Below the pieces are notes generated by a model. That model saw nothing but the letters and a program-made list of their open reading frames with translations, searched no databases and had not been told where the DNA came from. From the NCBI GenBank assembly GCA_028279995.1, contig JANQMQ010000458.1, forward strand, positions 1-14,032: DNA of 14,032 bases, given 5' to 3'. This document shows, one piece after another, positions 7,387-14,032 of this stretch. The position numbers and the translations under genes were made by a program. This DNA is from Candidatus Phaeomarinibacter sp. Lineage in GTDB: Bacteria; Pseudomonadota; Alphaproteobacteria; CGMCC-115125. Every line of letters begins with the position of its first letter. Position 1 is the stretch's first letter.

Positions 7387-7944
7387 GGCTAAGTCCTCAG
7401 GCGTATTGATATTGGCAAATGAACCGTCAACCACTTCTTCTGAGACAGGGATGGTGGCGGCATTTGTCGCGTCCAGCATAGCGACCAAAGACTTCTTTCC
7501 TGCAGCTGAAAGCTGTTGCTCGACCAGCGGCAGGATTAACACCGGCCACATCGCGCAAGCAGCTTCAATTCCATGCTCGGACTTGAGAACTGCTGGACGT
7601 GAAGAAACGGATGTCTGAAGCAAGGCAACCAGATTCAAAGGCAGTCTGGGAACGTCGCATGGAGCAGTGACGACCTGCGAATAGCCGTTGTCGGCAGCCC
7701 ATGTGAGCCCGGATGCAAGACCCGCCAGGGGACCCTGGTTTGCATGATCACCGTCATCAAGAAGTTGGAACGGCAATCCGTAGGATTGCTGCGCGCCGGC
7801 AAGTACTACGTTTTGCACTTGCGAGGAGAGCCGCTCAGCCACATGGGCAATCATCGGGCGTCCATCAAGAAGCGCAGCGGCTTTGTCTGCGCCAAAGCGC
7901 TGGCTGCTGCCACCGGCCAATATGATCCCGGCAAGGTCTTTCAA
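7378..7944 (-). CDS. mobA: Molybdenum cofactor guanylyltransferase MobA
   Basis: MobA joins GMP from GTP to Mo-molybdopterin, making the bis-MGD cofactor used by DMSO-reductase-family enzymes such as nitrate reductases and formate dehydrogenases; it acts in the cytoplasm. The 188-residue product carries the nucleotidyltransferase signature LAGGSSQRFGADKA (9-22, with Lys21), GPLAGLASGL (71-80) and TAPCDVPRLP (93-102, metal-binding Asp97). Length is at the low end for MobA (about 190-215). The frame has no ATG before the LAGG motif and meets a stop ten codons upstream, so TTG at 7942-7944 is the likely start; no good ribosome site is visible. The gene is divergent from moaA, sharing a promoter region, which suggests joint control of cofactor synthesis. 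Confidence 0.93.
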   Translation of the reverse strand: MKDLAGIILAGGSSQRFGADKAAALLDGRPMIAHVAERLSSQVQNVVLAGAQQSYGLPFQLLDDGDHANQGPLAGLASGLTWAADNGYSQVVTAPCDVPRLPLNLVALLQTSVSSRPAVLKSEHGIEAACAMWPVLILPLVEQQLSAAGKKSLVAMLDATNAATIPVSEEVVDGSFANINTPEDLARL

Positions 7945-8163
7945 TGGGTGATGCTCATGGATTGGCCTTCAGACCTGTTGCAAAGCCCGACAATTAGTAG
8001 GTTTTAAAACAAAACGGACGATGCTACAACGCTTTCATTGGATACAGCTTGGCTGCACACTGATTTGTGTATGGGGCCGCCGAAAGTAGGGCTCTGTTTT
8101 GGCGTCTCTGGCATTGAACGGTGTTTGAATGGGCAAAGCCCATCCCACTGGGTTAAACTTGAG
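7945..8163. promoter_or_regulatory. Divergent mobA/moaA promoter region and possible moaA leader
   Basis: This stretch separates the two divergent cofactor genes. Bases 7995-8015 are AT-rich (GTTTTAAAACAAAAC) and probably hold promoter elements. Further on, ATGGGC-AAA-GCCCAT (8129-8143) is a perfect hairpin. Its CCCA arm (8139-8142) can instead pair with TGGG at 8149-8152, giving two mutually exclusive folds ahead of the most probable moaA starts. The frame stays open from a TTG at 8038, so part of this could be coding; I could not match it to the known Moco riboswitch from memory. Confidence 0.4.
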
Positions 8164-9201
8164 GTGGAGCCGAGTTTCTGCAACCGTCTGAATAAGGTCC
8201 ATGACAGAGTGATTGATCCCTTTGGCCGCAGCGTTACCTATCTGCGTCTGTCCGTAACAGACAGGTGCGATCTCCGGTGCACCTATTGCATGGCGGAAAA
8301 GATGACGTTCTTGCCAAAGCAGGATCTGCTGACGCTGGAAGAGCTAGATCTCCTTTCAACAGCCTTTATCTCAAAGGGCATAAGAAAACTCAGGATCACA
8401 GGTGGCGAACCTTTGGTGCGTCGTGACGTGCTCAAGCTCATCGACAGTCTGTCCCGGCATCTCAAGTCCGGTGCGCTCGACGAACTGACACTCACCACAA
8501 ACGGTACGCAACTTAAGAAGCACGCTGCCCGGCTCGCCAAAGCAGGCGTGCGTCGCCTCAATGTCTCGATTGACAGTTTGGTCCCCGAAAAATACGCGCG
8601 AGTTACCCGCGGTGGCGAGCTTGCAACCGTTCTTGACGGGATCAAAGCCGCCAATGATGAAGGGATGCGGGTCAAGATCAACGCGGTGGCACTCAAACAG
8701 GACAATGCCGACGAACTGGCGGACATGATTGGGTGGGCCCACGGCGAGGGGCATGATTTCACAGTCATTGAGGCGATGCCCATGGGAGAAATCGGCGAGG
8801 ACCGGTTTGACCAGTACATCCCCCTCAGCATCGTCCGCGAGACCCTTGAATCAAAATGGCAGTTGACACCGCTTGCGCACCGCACCGGCGGACCTGCCCG
8901 GTATGTGCGGGTGGAGGAGACCGGCGGGCAGCTTGGATTCATTACGCCGCTTACACACAATTTCTGTGAAGGCTGCAACCGTGTAAGGCTCACATGTACC
9001 GGGCAGCTTTACATGTGCCTTGGCCAGGAAGATAACGCGGACCTGCGCGCGGTCATGCGGAGTAGCGATAACCCGCAAGAAGCCCTCTATGAAGCAATCG
9101 ACGAAGCCATTTCCCGCAAACCCAAGGGGCATGATTTTGTGATTGATCGCCCGGGAAGCGCACCGGCCGTTCCACGGCATATGTCAGTGACCGGCGGCTG
9201 A
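8164..9201 (+). CDS. moaA: GTP 3',8-cyclase MoaA (radical SAM)
   Basis: MoaA uses S-adenosylmethionine and two 4Fe-4S clusters to convert GTP to 3',8-cyclo-GTP, the first step of molybdenum cofactor synthesis. The product shows the radical-SAM motif CDLRCTYC right after [13 protein letters not shown], the SAM-site GGEP (in [12 protein letters not shown]), the C-terminal cluster [12 protein letters not shown]...CLG, and the conserved C-terminal Gly-Gly (MSVTGG) needed for activity, so the gene is complete at its 3' end. The start is uncertain: the frame is open from TTG 8038, with ATG 8071 (376 residues), GTG 8164 (345) and GTG 8209 (330) as candidates. I chose 8164 because it gives the usual family length and N-terminal extension before IDPFGR; no start has a clear ribosome site. 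The next gene begins 104 bp later with no cofactor role, so moaA seems to be transcribed alone. Confidence 0.93.
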   Translation: MEPSFCNRLNKVHDRVIDPFGRSVTYLRLSVTDRCDLRCTYCMAEKMTFLPKQDLLTLEELDLLSTAFISKGIRKLRITGGEPLVRRDVLKLIDSLSRHLKSGALDELTLTTNGTQLKKHAARLAKAGVRRLNVSIDSLVPEKYARVTRGGELATVLDGIKAANDEGMRVKINAVALKQDNADELADMIGWAHGEGHDFTVIEAMPMGEIGEDRFDQYIPLSIVRETLESKWQLTPLAHRTGGPARYVRVEETGGQLGFITPLTHNFCEGCNRVRLTCTGQLYMCLGQEDNADLRAVMRSSDNPQEALYEAIDEAISRKPKGHDFVIDRPGSAPAVPRHMSVTGG

Positions 9202-9305
9202 CCTTTAGGCCCCACTGCAAAACCTGATCGACACCAAACCGCATATCCCTGATACAAATAGGGTGTTGCAGGTATGGTGCTGCAGCCGTTGAGCCAGGCT
9301 GAAAG

Positions 9306-11099
9306 ATGACCGAGATATCGACAACGCCGAAGGAAGCGGAAGACCGACTGTCACTGGACAGGCGCGCTCTTGAACTGGAGCAGGCGAGGCTTCTGTTCGA
9401 GCGTGCACGGTCATCTGCGATCAGTGTCTTCGCACTCGTCGCCCTATTCTCTTCAATCATGGCGCTTGTCGTTGGGCTTTTTGAAGCGGGCGTATGGTTT
9501 GCGGCAGCCACCGTCATGATCGGCGTGACATTGTTGCAACCCCGTATGTTCACCCCGCCCGGTGTCACCTCTGAAAACGCGTCGGTATATCTTGGTGTGC
9601 ATACACTGATATCCGGCGTAACGGGGGCGGTATGGGGTGTTGGTGCTGCCTGGCTGGCGGACCCTGACATTCCCATGAGCGTGTACACAGGTGTTGTGAT
9701 GGTTGTGACCATCACGCTCGGTGGCATTTCCCCCCAGTCAGCATTTCGAAGGTCCTACGTCGCGTTGGCGACCATGACCATGTTGCCGTTTTCGATCTGG
9801 GTTCTGTTCTCCGCGCCATGGCCAATCAATGCAAATGGCATCGGTGTCGTGATCGCCTACGCCTTCTTCATGGCCATCAGCGCCCGAGTTGAAATTGGTA
9901 CGCGGGACTTGATCGCGGCAAAGCGCAACATCGAGCTTACGGAAGAACTCCGGCGGCAACGCGATGCGGTTCAAAAAGCAAACGAAGAAAAGACAAGGTT
10001 TCTCGCAGCGACCAGTCACGATCTGGCGCAGCCGCTGCATGCACAAGGATTTTATATCTCCGCTTTACGGGAGAAATCCTTGGACCCTGAAGCACGCGCC
10101 CTTGTTGAGAAGGTTGCGTCAAGCTGGCGAAGCCTTGGCCAGTTGCTGGATGGTCTTGTTGAGATTAACCGGCTGGATGCCGGTGCTGTGCTGCCTGACA
10201 TGGGACCAGTCAGGCTGAAGCAGCATACTGAAGGTGTCGTGCAGCACTTCGAAGGTCAGGCGGAGCAGCATGGGCTCCGGCTGGCACTGGAGGGACAGGA
10301 GTGTGTTGTTGAGACGGACGCCGCGCTGTTATCGCGCATCCTTGGCAATCTCTTGTCCAATGCGATCAAGTACACCCCGGCTGGAGGAGCCGTCACGGTC
10401 TCAATCACGTACGAAACGGGCATGGCCCGCCTAGCCATAGCTGATACCGGCGTTGGTATTCCAGCCCAGGCTGTTGAATCAGTATTCGGTGAGTACGTGC
10501 AGCTGGGAAATCCAGAACGCAACCGAAACAAGGGATTGGGATTGGGGCTCTCGATCGTCAGACGTCTTGCACAACTGTTGTCCATTGAGGTGGAGCTGAA
10601 GTCCCAACCCGGGGAGGGAACAAGCATCACACTGGACATCCCCCTGGCAACAGAGAACGCTGCAGGCAATGATGCCGTCCTGAGCCGTAAGCCGGACGAC
10701 CACCAGCGCATCAGTAGCCTGCGTGTCCTTGTCGTGGATGATGAAGAAGCTATCCGGCTTTCAATGTCGGAGGTCCTGACCAGTTGGGGGTGTGAGGTTT
10801 ATTGCACTGGGGGGGATGGCAGCATCGTTGACTTTCTGGACCGGATGGATGCGACACCTGATGTAGTCATTGCTGACCATCGTCTTGGAAACGATGCCGA
10901 CGGTCTTCAACTCATAGAGACTGTCAGGGATGAACTGAACGAGACAGTTTTTGCCGTCCTGATGACCGGTGACACGAGCGTACCGGTCCTGCGGATGGAA
11001 GATGATCAGACAAAAATCCTCTTCAAGCCGATAGATCCTGCTGCCTTGCGGGAATTGTTGCTCAAAAGCCGCTCCGGCAACGTGGATCACGATAGCTGA
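9306..11099 (+). CDS. Membrane hybrid sensor histidine kinase with C-terminal receiver
   Basis: This 597-residue protein senses an unknown signal and passes phosphate between its own domains and probably to a partner regulator. Six hydrophobic segments lie at about 37-60, 64-80, 94-117, 124-142, 150-170 and 177-193, with short loops, so sensing is likely within the membrane and not by a periplasmic domain. A charged linker helix (203-231) leads to the H-box TSHDLAQPLHA (phospho-accepting His238), then the ATPase boxes: N (Asn352 in SNAIKYT), G1 (DTGVGIP, 380-386) and G2 (GLGLGLS, 410-416). The receiver domain (472-590) has Asp478-Asp479, phosphorylatable Asp524, Thr554 and Lys574, all required residues. 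The SHDLxQPLxA H-box is typical of kinases paired with NarL-type regulators, and one lies immediately downstream on the opposite strand. The 104-bp gap upstream holds only weak short repeats. Confidence 0.93.
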   Translation: MTEISTTPKEAEDRLSLDRRALELEQARLLFERARSSAISVFALVALFSSIMALVVGLFEAGVWFAAATVMIGVTLLQPRMFTPPGVTSENASVYLGVHTLISGVTGAVWGVGAAWLADPDIPMSVYTGVVMVVTITLGGISPQSAFRRSYVALATMTMLPFSIWVLFSAPWPINANGIGVVIAYAFFMAISARVEIGTRDLIAAKRNIELTEELRRQRDAVQKANEEKTRFLAATSHDLAQPLHAQGFYISALREKSLDPEARALVEKVASSWRSLGQLLDGLVEINRLDAGAVLPDMGPVRLKQHTEGVVQHFEGQAEQHGLRLALEGQECVVETDAALLSRILGNLLSNAIKYTPAGGAVTVSITYETGMARLAIADTGVGIPAQAVESVFGEYVQLGNPERNRNKGLGLGLSIVRRLAQLLSIEVELKSQPGEGTSITLDIPLATENAAGNDAVLSRKPDDHQRISSLRVLVVDDEEAIRLSMSEVLTSWGCEVYCTGGDGSIVDFLDRMDATPDVVIADHRLGNDADGLQLIETVRDELNETVFAVLMTGDTSVPVLRMEDDQTKILFKPIDPAALRELLLKSRSGNVDHDS

Positions 11100-11762
11100 T
11101 CAACTGATAAGGCCAAATGACCTGGCTTTGCTGATACAGGCCGTTCTACGAGTGACCCCAAGCTGCCGAAAGATGGCCCTTATGTGGGTTTTGACGGTGT
11201 TCTCACTGATGTTCAGAATGCGTCCTATGTCTTTGTTCGAACACCCTTCCGCCATGAGCGTCACGACCTCAATTTGACGCGCTCCAAGTAATTCTGCCGG
11301 ATCGATTGATGTGCCATCCGGATTTTCGGAGGTAGGATTCCTGGTAACAGATGCATTCTGCCAGGCATCATCAGACACATAGGTTTCGCCGCGGATGGCC
11401 GTCTCGATAGCATCCCGCAGCAGGGTGGACGACGCCGATTTGGGAACGAAGCCATTTGCTCCGGCTTGAAGAATCTTGTCGATCGGAGGCGCGGTGTCGA
11501 TTCCAGAAACAACAAGCACGGGTGTTGAGGGTCTGCGCGCTTTAAGCGCCATGACAAAGGCGATTCCGTTCATCTCCGCCATAACCAGATCAGTGATGAA
11601 CAGGTCAAAGGCCTGATCACTTTCGATGGCCTTTATGGCATCCGCAGGTTGACCAAAGGCCGTGCAGTGATAGGCAGGATCAAGCACACGAATGATCTCG
11701 CTCAGGCCATCCAGAAACATCTGGTGGTCATCCAGCAGAGCAATGTTGATGTGTCTGCTCAT
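11100..11762 (-). CDS. NarL/FixJ-family response regulator
   Basis: The 220-residue product has a receiver domain (1-120) with Asp11-Asp12, phosphorylatable Asp58 (in FITDLVM), Ser86 and Lys108, joined to a LuxR-type helix-turn-helix (about 152-215) with ARQIEVVTLMAEGCSNKDIGRILNISENTVKTHI. It is expected to bind DNA as a phosphorylated dimer. The stop codon abuts that of the hybrid kinase with zero bases between, and the start lies 36 bp downstream of the HtrA-like protease stop on the same strand, so protease and regulator are probably co-transcribed. The tail-to-tail kinase is the natural candidate partner, but this is inferred from position and from the kinase H-box type. Its target genes cannot be read here. 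Confidence 0.93.
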   Translation of the reverse strand: MSRHINIALLDDHQMFLDGLSEIIRVLDPAYHCTAFGQPADAIKAIESDQAFDLFITDLVMAEMNGIAFVMALKARRPSTPVLVVSGIDTAPPIDKILQAGANGFVPKSASSTLLRDAIETAIRGETYVSDDAWQNASVTRNPTSENPDGTSIDPAELLGARQIEVVTLMAEGCSNKDIGRILNISENTVKTHIRAIFRQLGVTRRTACISKARSFGLIS

Positions 11763-11798
11763 TGCACTACGGGTCCGATCTTGGTTTTTTGGTGCTTG

Positions 11799-12794
11799 TT
11801 AGTCACGACCGCCTGGTACTGCGACGATGGTGACAACACCACCATCACGGTAGACATCAAGTTTGATCTTCTTGCCCAGCCGTTCTGCGGTCAAAAGCCG
11901 ATGCAGGTCATCGACACCTTCAACATCTATGCTGTCAAACTTTAATATGATGTCACCCGGCACCAACCCGGCCTGGGCCGCTGGCGTGCCGCTTTCAAAC
12001 TGAGCAACCCGAACCGCTCCGGTCTGTTTGCGATCAAGTTCACGAAGGAGCCGCTTCGGCAGCTCAATGGTCTGCGCACCCAGTCCAAGATAGCTGCGGC
12101 GTACCTTGCCGTATTTGAGAATCTCTCCAAGAACATATTCAGCCGTGTTGGATGCAATCGCGAAGCACAGTCCCTGAGCCCCGGCAATTACCGCAGTATT
12201 GATGCCGATGACCCGACCGTCCGGCGTTACCAAGGGGCCGCCTGAGTTGCCAGGGTTCAGGGGGGCGTCTGTCTGCAGGACATCATCAATCAGCCGCCCT
12301 GACTGACTGCGCAGCGAGCGGCCAAGAGCGGAAATCACACCTGTGGTAACAGTGCAATCAAAGCCCAGAGGGTTGCCGATTGCCACGACCAGTTGCCCCT
12401 GCCTCAAGAGCGCGCTGTCTCCCAGCTCAGCCCACTCGCGGTGTTTGCCGGGCAAGCGCACAATCGCGACATCCGTGTCCGGGTCGGTCCCCACGACCTC
12501 GGCTTCCACCTCGCGGCCATCCGGGTATGCGGCGAGGAGTGATCGTGCGCCATTGACGACATGACTATTGGTAAGGGCGTATCCGTCAGGGGTGAATATG
12601 AAGCCGGACCCCGAGCCGGATGACTGGCCCGCAGCAGTCACACGTGACTTGACCTGCAGGTGAACGACTGAAGCCGAGACCGCGTCTACCGCGCCTGCAA
12701 CCGCCTGGCTGTAGGCGTCCATGAGATCGGCCGATGCGCTGCGGCGCCTCAGTTTGGGTTTTTTTGCATGGTTTCGAGGAGAAAAAAGGCCCAA
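11799..12794 (-). CDS. HtrA/DegP-like trypsin-fold serine protease with one PDZ domain, no signal peptide
   Basis: The 331-residue product has a chymotrypsin-like protease domain (about 35-225) with the triad His78 (TNSHVV), Asp108 (DPDTDVAIV) and Ser184 (NPGNSGGPL), and one C-terminal PDZ domain (about 235-328, GLVPGDIILKFDSIDVEGV). HtrA proteins degrade or refold damaged proteins, normally in the periplasm. Here the N-terminus is short and basic (KKPKLRRR) with no hydrophobic signal or anchor, so a cytoplasmic location is predicted unless export uses another route. The start is a TTG at 12792-12794, supported by GGAG (minus strand, 12801-12804) six bases away; an internal ATG (Met25) would remove the basic tail. 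It precedes the response-regulator gene by 36 bp, suggesting co-expression in a stress or signalling unit. Confidence 0.9.
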   Translation of the reverse strand: MGLFSPRNHAKKPKLRRRSASADLMDAYSQAVAGAVDAVSASVVHLQVKSRVTAAGQSSGSGSGFIFTPDGYALTNSHVVNGARSLLAAYPDGREVEAEVVGTDPDTDVAIVRLPGKHREWAELGDSALLRQGQLVVAIGNPLGFDCTVTTGVISALGRSLRSQSGRLIDDVLQTDAPLNPGNSGGPLVTPDGRVIGINTAVIAGAQGLCFAIASNTAEYVLGEILKYGKVRRSYLGLGAQTIELPKRLLRELDRKQTGAVRVAQFESGTPAAQAGLVPGDIILKFDSIDVEGVDDLHRLLTAERLGKKIKLDVYRDGGVVTIVAVPGGRD

Positions 12795-13027
12795 TTCTCA
12801 CTCCAAATTGCCAAATCCATATGGTAGTTATGGATTAATTGTTCCGTCGGTACGATGCGTACAAGATCAATGTCATCAAGGCATTAGCCGGCCTATCTTC
12901 CCTTGGTAAACCATGATTTTCCAAGTGGGTAGAGCAGACTCGGTTAACTTGCCTATGTCACAATTCATCTGTCTGCGGATTGAGCCGCGTTGGTCACAAA
13001 TAAAACTGCGAGTTCACAACTCAACCG
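12795..13027. promoter_or_regulatory. Divergent promoter region with inverted repeats
   Basis: The gap serves the protease (leftward) and the PAS gene (rightward). It contains a perfect 7-bp inverted repeat, AATCCAT-N9-ATGGATT (12814-12836), about ten bases upstream of the protease ribosome site, and a second dyad, GTACG-ATG-CGTAC (12850-12862). A weaker CTTGG/CCAAG pair flanks TGGTAAACCA near 12900-12925. These are operator candidates; I found no strong sigma-70 match and no protein gene. Confidence 0.4.
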
Positions 13028-13561
13028 TTGCAAAACATTCTTACACATCGACCTGTTCTCGAATGTCCTGAGAACAAGGAGTTGCTCGATCATTGGGACG
13101 AGTTGCGCGGTGATGCGCCGGTGCCTCAGCGCGCACAGTTCAATCCCATGCGAATGCCGCGACACCTGCCGAACCTGATTGTGCTTGAGCCTGACCTCCC
13201 TTCAAAGGCGCTGATCCGCATATTTGGAACGGAACTGACGCGCAGGCTTGGCCTTGATCTGACGGGGGCAGACCTGTTCACCCTGTACCAGGGTGAGCGG
13301 GCGCAGGAAGTTGTTGATATGATTGCTTGCGTCGTGGAACAAAAACTCGTTGCTGTTGCTTCCAGCGAATGGAGTACGCCCAGCGGGCACATCTTCTCGA
13401 CTGAGAATATGTGGATACCGCTGGCATCTGACACCGGTGTGATTAACCGGGTTCTGGGGTCTATCTGGGAACCTACGATATCTGACGTCAACATAGATGA
13501 TCTGGGCGGGGCAGTGGCGCCCGCCCAGCGGCTGTCGCTGCGTAGCTTCCACAAATTCTAG
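13028..13561 (+). CDS. PAS_5-family (PAS-like) protein
   Basis: The 177-residue soluble protein shows the pattern of the alphaproteobacterial PAS_5 family: ELLDHWDELRG (18-28), PMRMPRHLPNLIVLE (40-54), then IRIFGTELTRRLGLDLTGADLF (63-84), the most conserved part. Members are single-domain PAS-like proteins of unknown ligand and role, sometimes linked to cell-cycle or envelope control. No output domain is attached. The frame is closed by a TAA at 13001, leaving TTG at 13028 as the best start. No ribosome site is visible before it; AAGGAG at 13076-13081 abuts another TTG (13082), which is too close to serve. The gene is monocistronic, divergent from the protease. Confidence 0.8.
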   Translation: MQNILTHRPVLECPENKELLDHWDELRGDAPVPQRAQFNPMRMPRHLPNLIVLEPDLPSKALIRIFGTELTRRLGLDLTGADLFTLYQGERAQEVVDMIACVVEQKLVAVASSEWSTPSGHIFSTENMWIPLASDTGVINRVLGSIWEPTISDVNIDDLGGAVAPAQRLSLRSFHKF

Positions 13562-13746
13562 GCTCTGATCCCCGGATCTAAAGCTCCTGAGTACTGACAG
13601 GGCCTCAACGCCCCACAACACAGTTGTGTGATTTTCGCGTCAGCTATCCGCTATGCTTTTGTCATCTGCAGTTCCACACCCATATGGATGGCGGGATACT
13701 TCACCCACATGTCACCCGATGAACGCACCAGGAAAGACAAGTAGCC
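13562..13746 (+). terminator. Gap after the PAS gene with a weak terminator-like hairpin
   Basis: CACAAC (13614-13619) pairs with GTTGTG (13623-13628) around an ACA loop, followed by TGATTTT (13629-13635). It is a short AT-containing stem with a partial T tract, so a weak Rho-independent terminator for the PAS gene is possible. The rest of the gap, to 13746, should hold the promoter of the thiamine-diphosphate enzyme gene; AGGAAAG near 13730 is its ribosome site. No gene is seen. Confidence 0.35.
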
Positions 13747-14032
13747 ATGAAAGCGTCAGATCTCTTCGTACGCTGCCTCGAGGAAGAGGGCATTACTCAC
13801 ATTTTTGGCGTGCCCGGGGAGGAAAACGCCGACTTCATGATGTCGTTGGAGGGGTCTTCCATCGAATTTATCCTGACCCGGCATGAGCAGGGTGCAGCGT
13901 TCATGGCGGAAGTATACGGACGCCTCACAGGGAACCCGGCAGGCTGCCTCGGCACGCTGGGCCCGGGTGCCACAAACCTCATCACCGGTGTGGCAGACGC
14001 GAACATGGATCGTGCTCCGATGCTGGTACTGA
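13747..14032 (+). CDS. Acetolactate synthase-family thiamine-diphosphate enzyme (3' partial)
   Basis: The window end cuts this gene after 95 codons. The visible part is the N-terminal pyrimidine-binding domain: ASDLFVRCLEEEGITHIFGVPGEEN (3-27), TRHEQGAAFMAEVYGRLTG (44-62), with the conserved Glu47 that activates the thiamine ring, and GTLGPGATNLITGVADA (69-85). These match acetolactate synthase large subunits and their relatives; the GVPGEEN form is common in catabolic or stand-alone acetolactate synthase-like enzymes rather than the IlvB form. The substrate (pyruvate condensation or another 2-oxo acid) cannot be decided without the rest. The ATG at 13747 is preceded by AGGAAAG about ten bases upstream. 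Confidence 0.88.
   Translation, partial: MKASDLFVRCLEEEGITHIFGVPGEENADFMMSLEGSSIEFILTRHEQGAAFMAEVYGRLTGNPAGCLGTLGPGATNLITGVADANMDRAPMLVL

Noticed and set aside
7189..7392. 67-codon plus-strand frame in the convergent gap
   Set aside because: Starts at TTG, has no ribosome site, no recognisable motif, and overlaps the hairpin series and the mobA end.
8283..8993. 236-codon minus-strand frame inside moaA
   Set aside because: Ser/Arg-rich low-complexity translation opposite a clear radical-SAM gene; no motif.
1..14032. Mobile elements, CRISPR arrays, tRNA or rRNA genes
   Set aside because: I saw no transposase or integrase frame, no regularly spaced repeats and no cloverleaf- or rRNA-like sequence in the gaps; the gaps are short and mainly regulatory.

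Overview
The window looks like a chromosomal segment of an alphaproteobacterium, judged from moderately high G+C and alphaproteobacterial-type family members: a MoaA with the [11 protein letters not shown] signature, a PAS_5-type protein, a malate synthase G and a DUF3604/PpiC/HupE gene set. Genus cannot be fixed from sequence alone; a marine Rhizobiales or Parvibaculum-like host is only a guess. I see no insertion sequence, CRISPR array, tRNA, rRNA or prophage gene. Most genes are solo or in two- to three-gene groups separated by 100-230 bp regulatory gaps.

Left (1-1951): the last 15 codons of a DUF3604-like protein, then a membrane-anchored PpiC/parvulin-like protein and a HupE/UreJ_2-type membrane protein that overlaps it by 4 bp. 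This appears to be one operon acting at the cell envelope, with a probable metal-transport theme and no established function.

Centre-left (2093-7172): a full malate synthase G (glyoxylate shunt), a type I Baeyer-Villiger monooxygenase (ketone to ester/lactone) with two inverted repeats in its promoter region, and a Crp/Fnr-superfamily regulator preceded by a striking 35-nt dyad. A plausible but unproven reading is a ketone-degradation branch whose C2 products enter the glyoxylate shunt, with the regulator controlling itself or the monooxygenase.

Centre (7173-9201): a hairpin-rich convergent gap, then molybdenum cofactor genes mobA (minus) and moaA (plus) transcribed divergently from one short promoter region. 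moaA has a long, possibly structured leader or uncertain start.

Right (9306-12794): a six-helix membrane hybrid histidine kinase meets, tail to tail with no intervening base, a NarL/FixJ-type response regulator. The regulator is downstream of an HtrA-like serine protease gene on the same strand, and that protease has no signal peptide. The three probably form a signalling module.

Right edge (13028-14032): a PAS_5-family protein and the first 95 codons of a thiamine-diphosphate enzyme of the acetolactate synthase family, cut by the window end.

Four intact genes appear to use non-ATG starts (hupE-like GTG; mobA, protease and PAS gene TTG), and moaA probably does as well. Starts for moaA and the PAS gene are the least certain.
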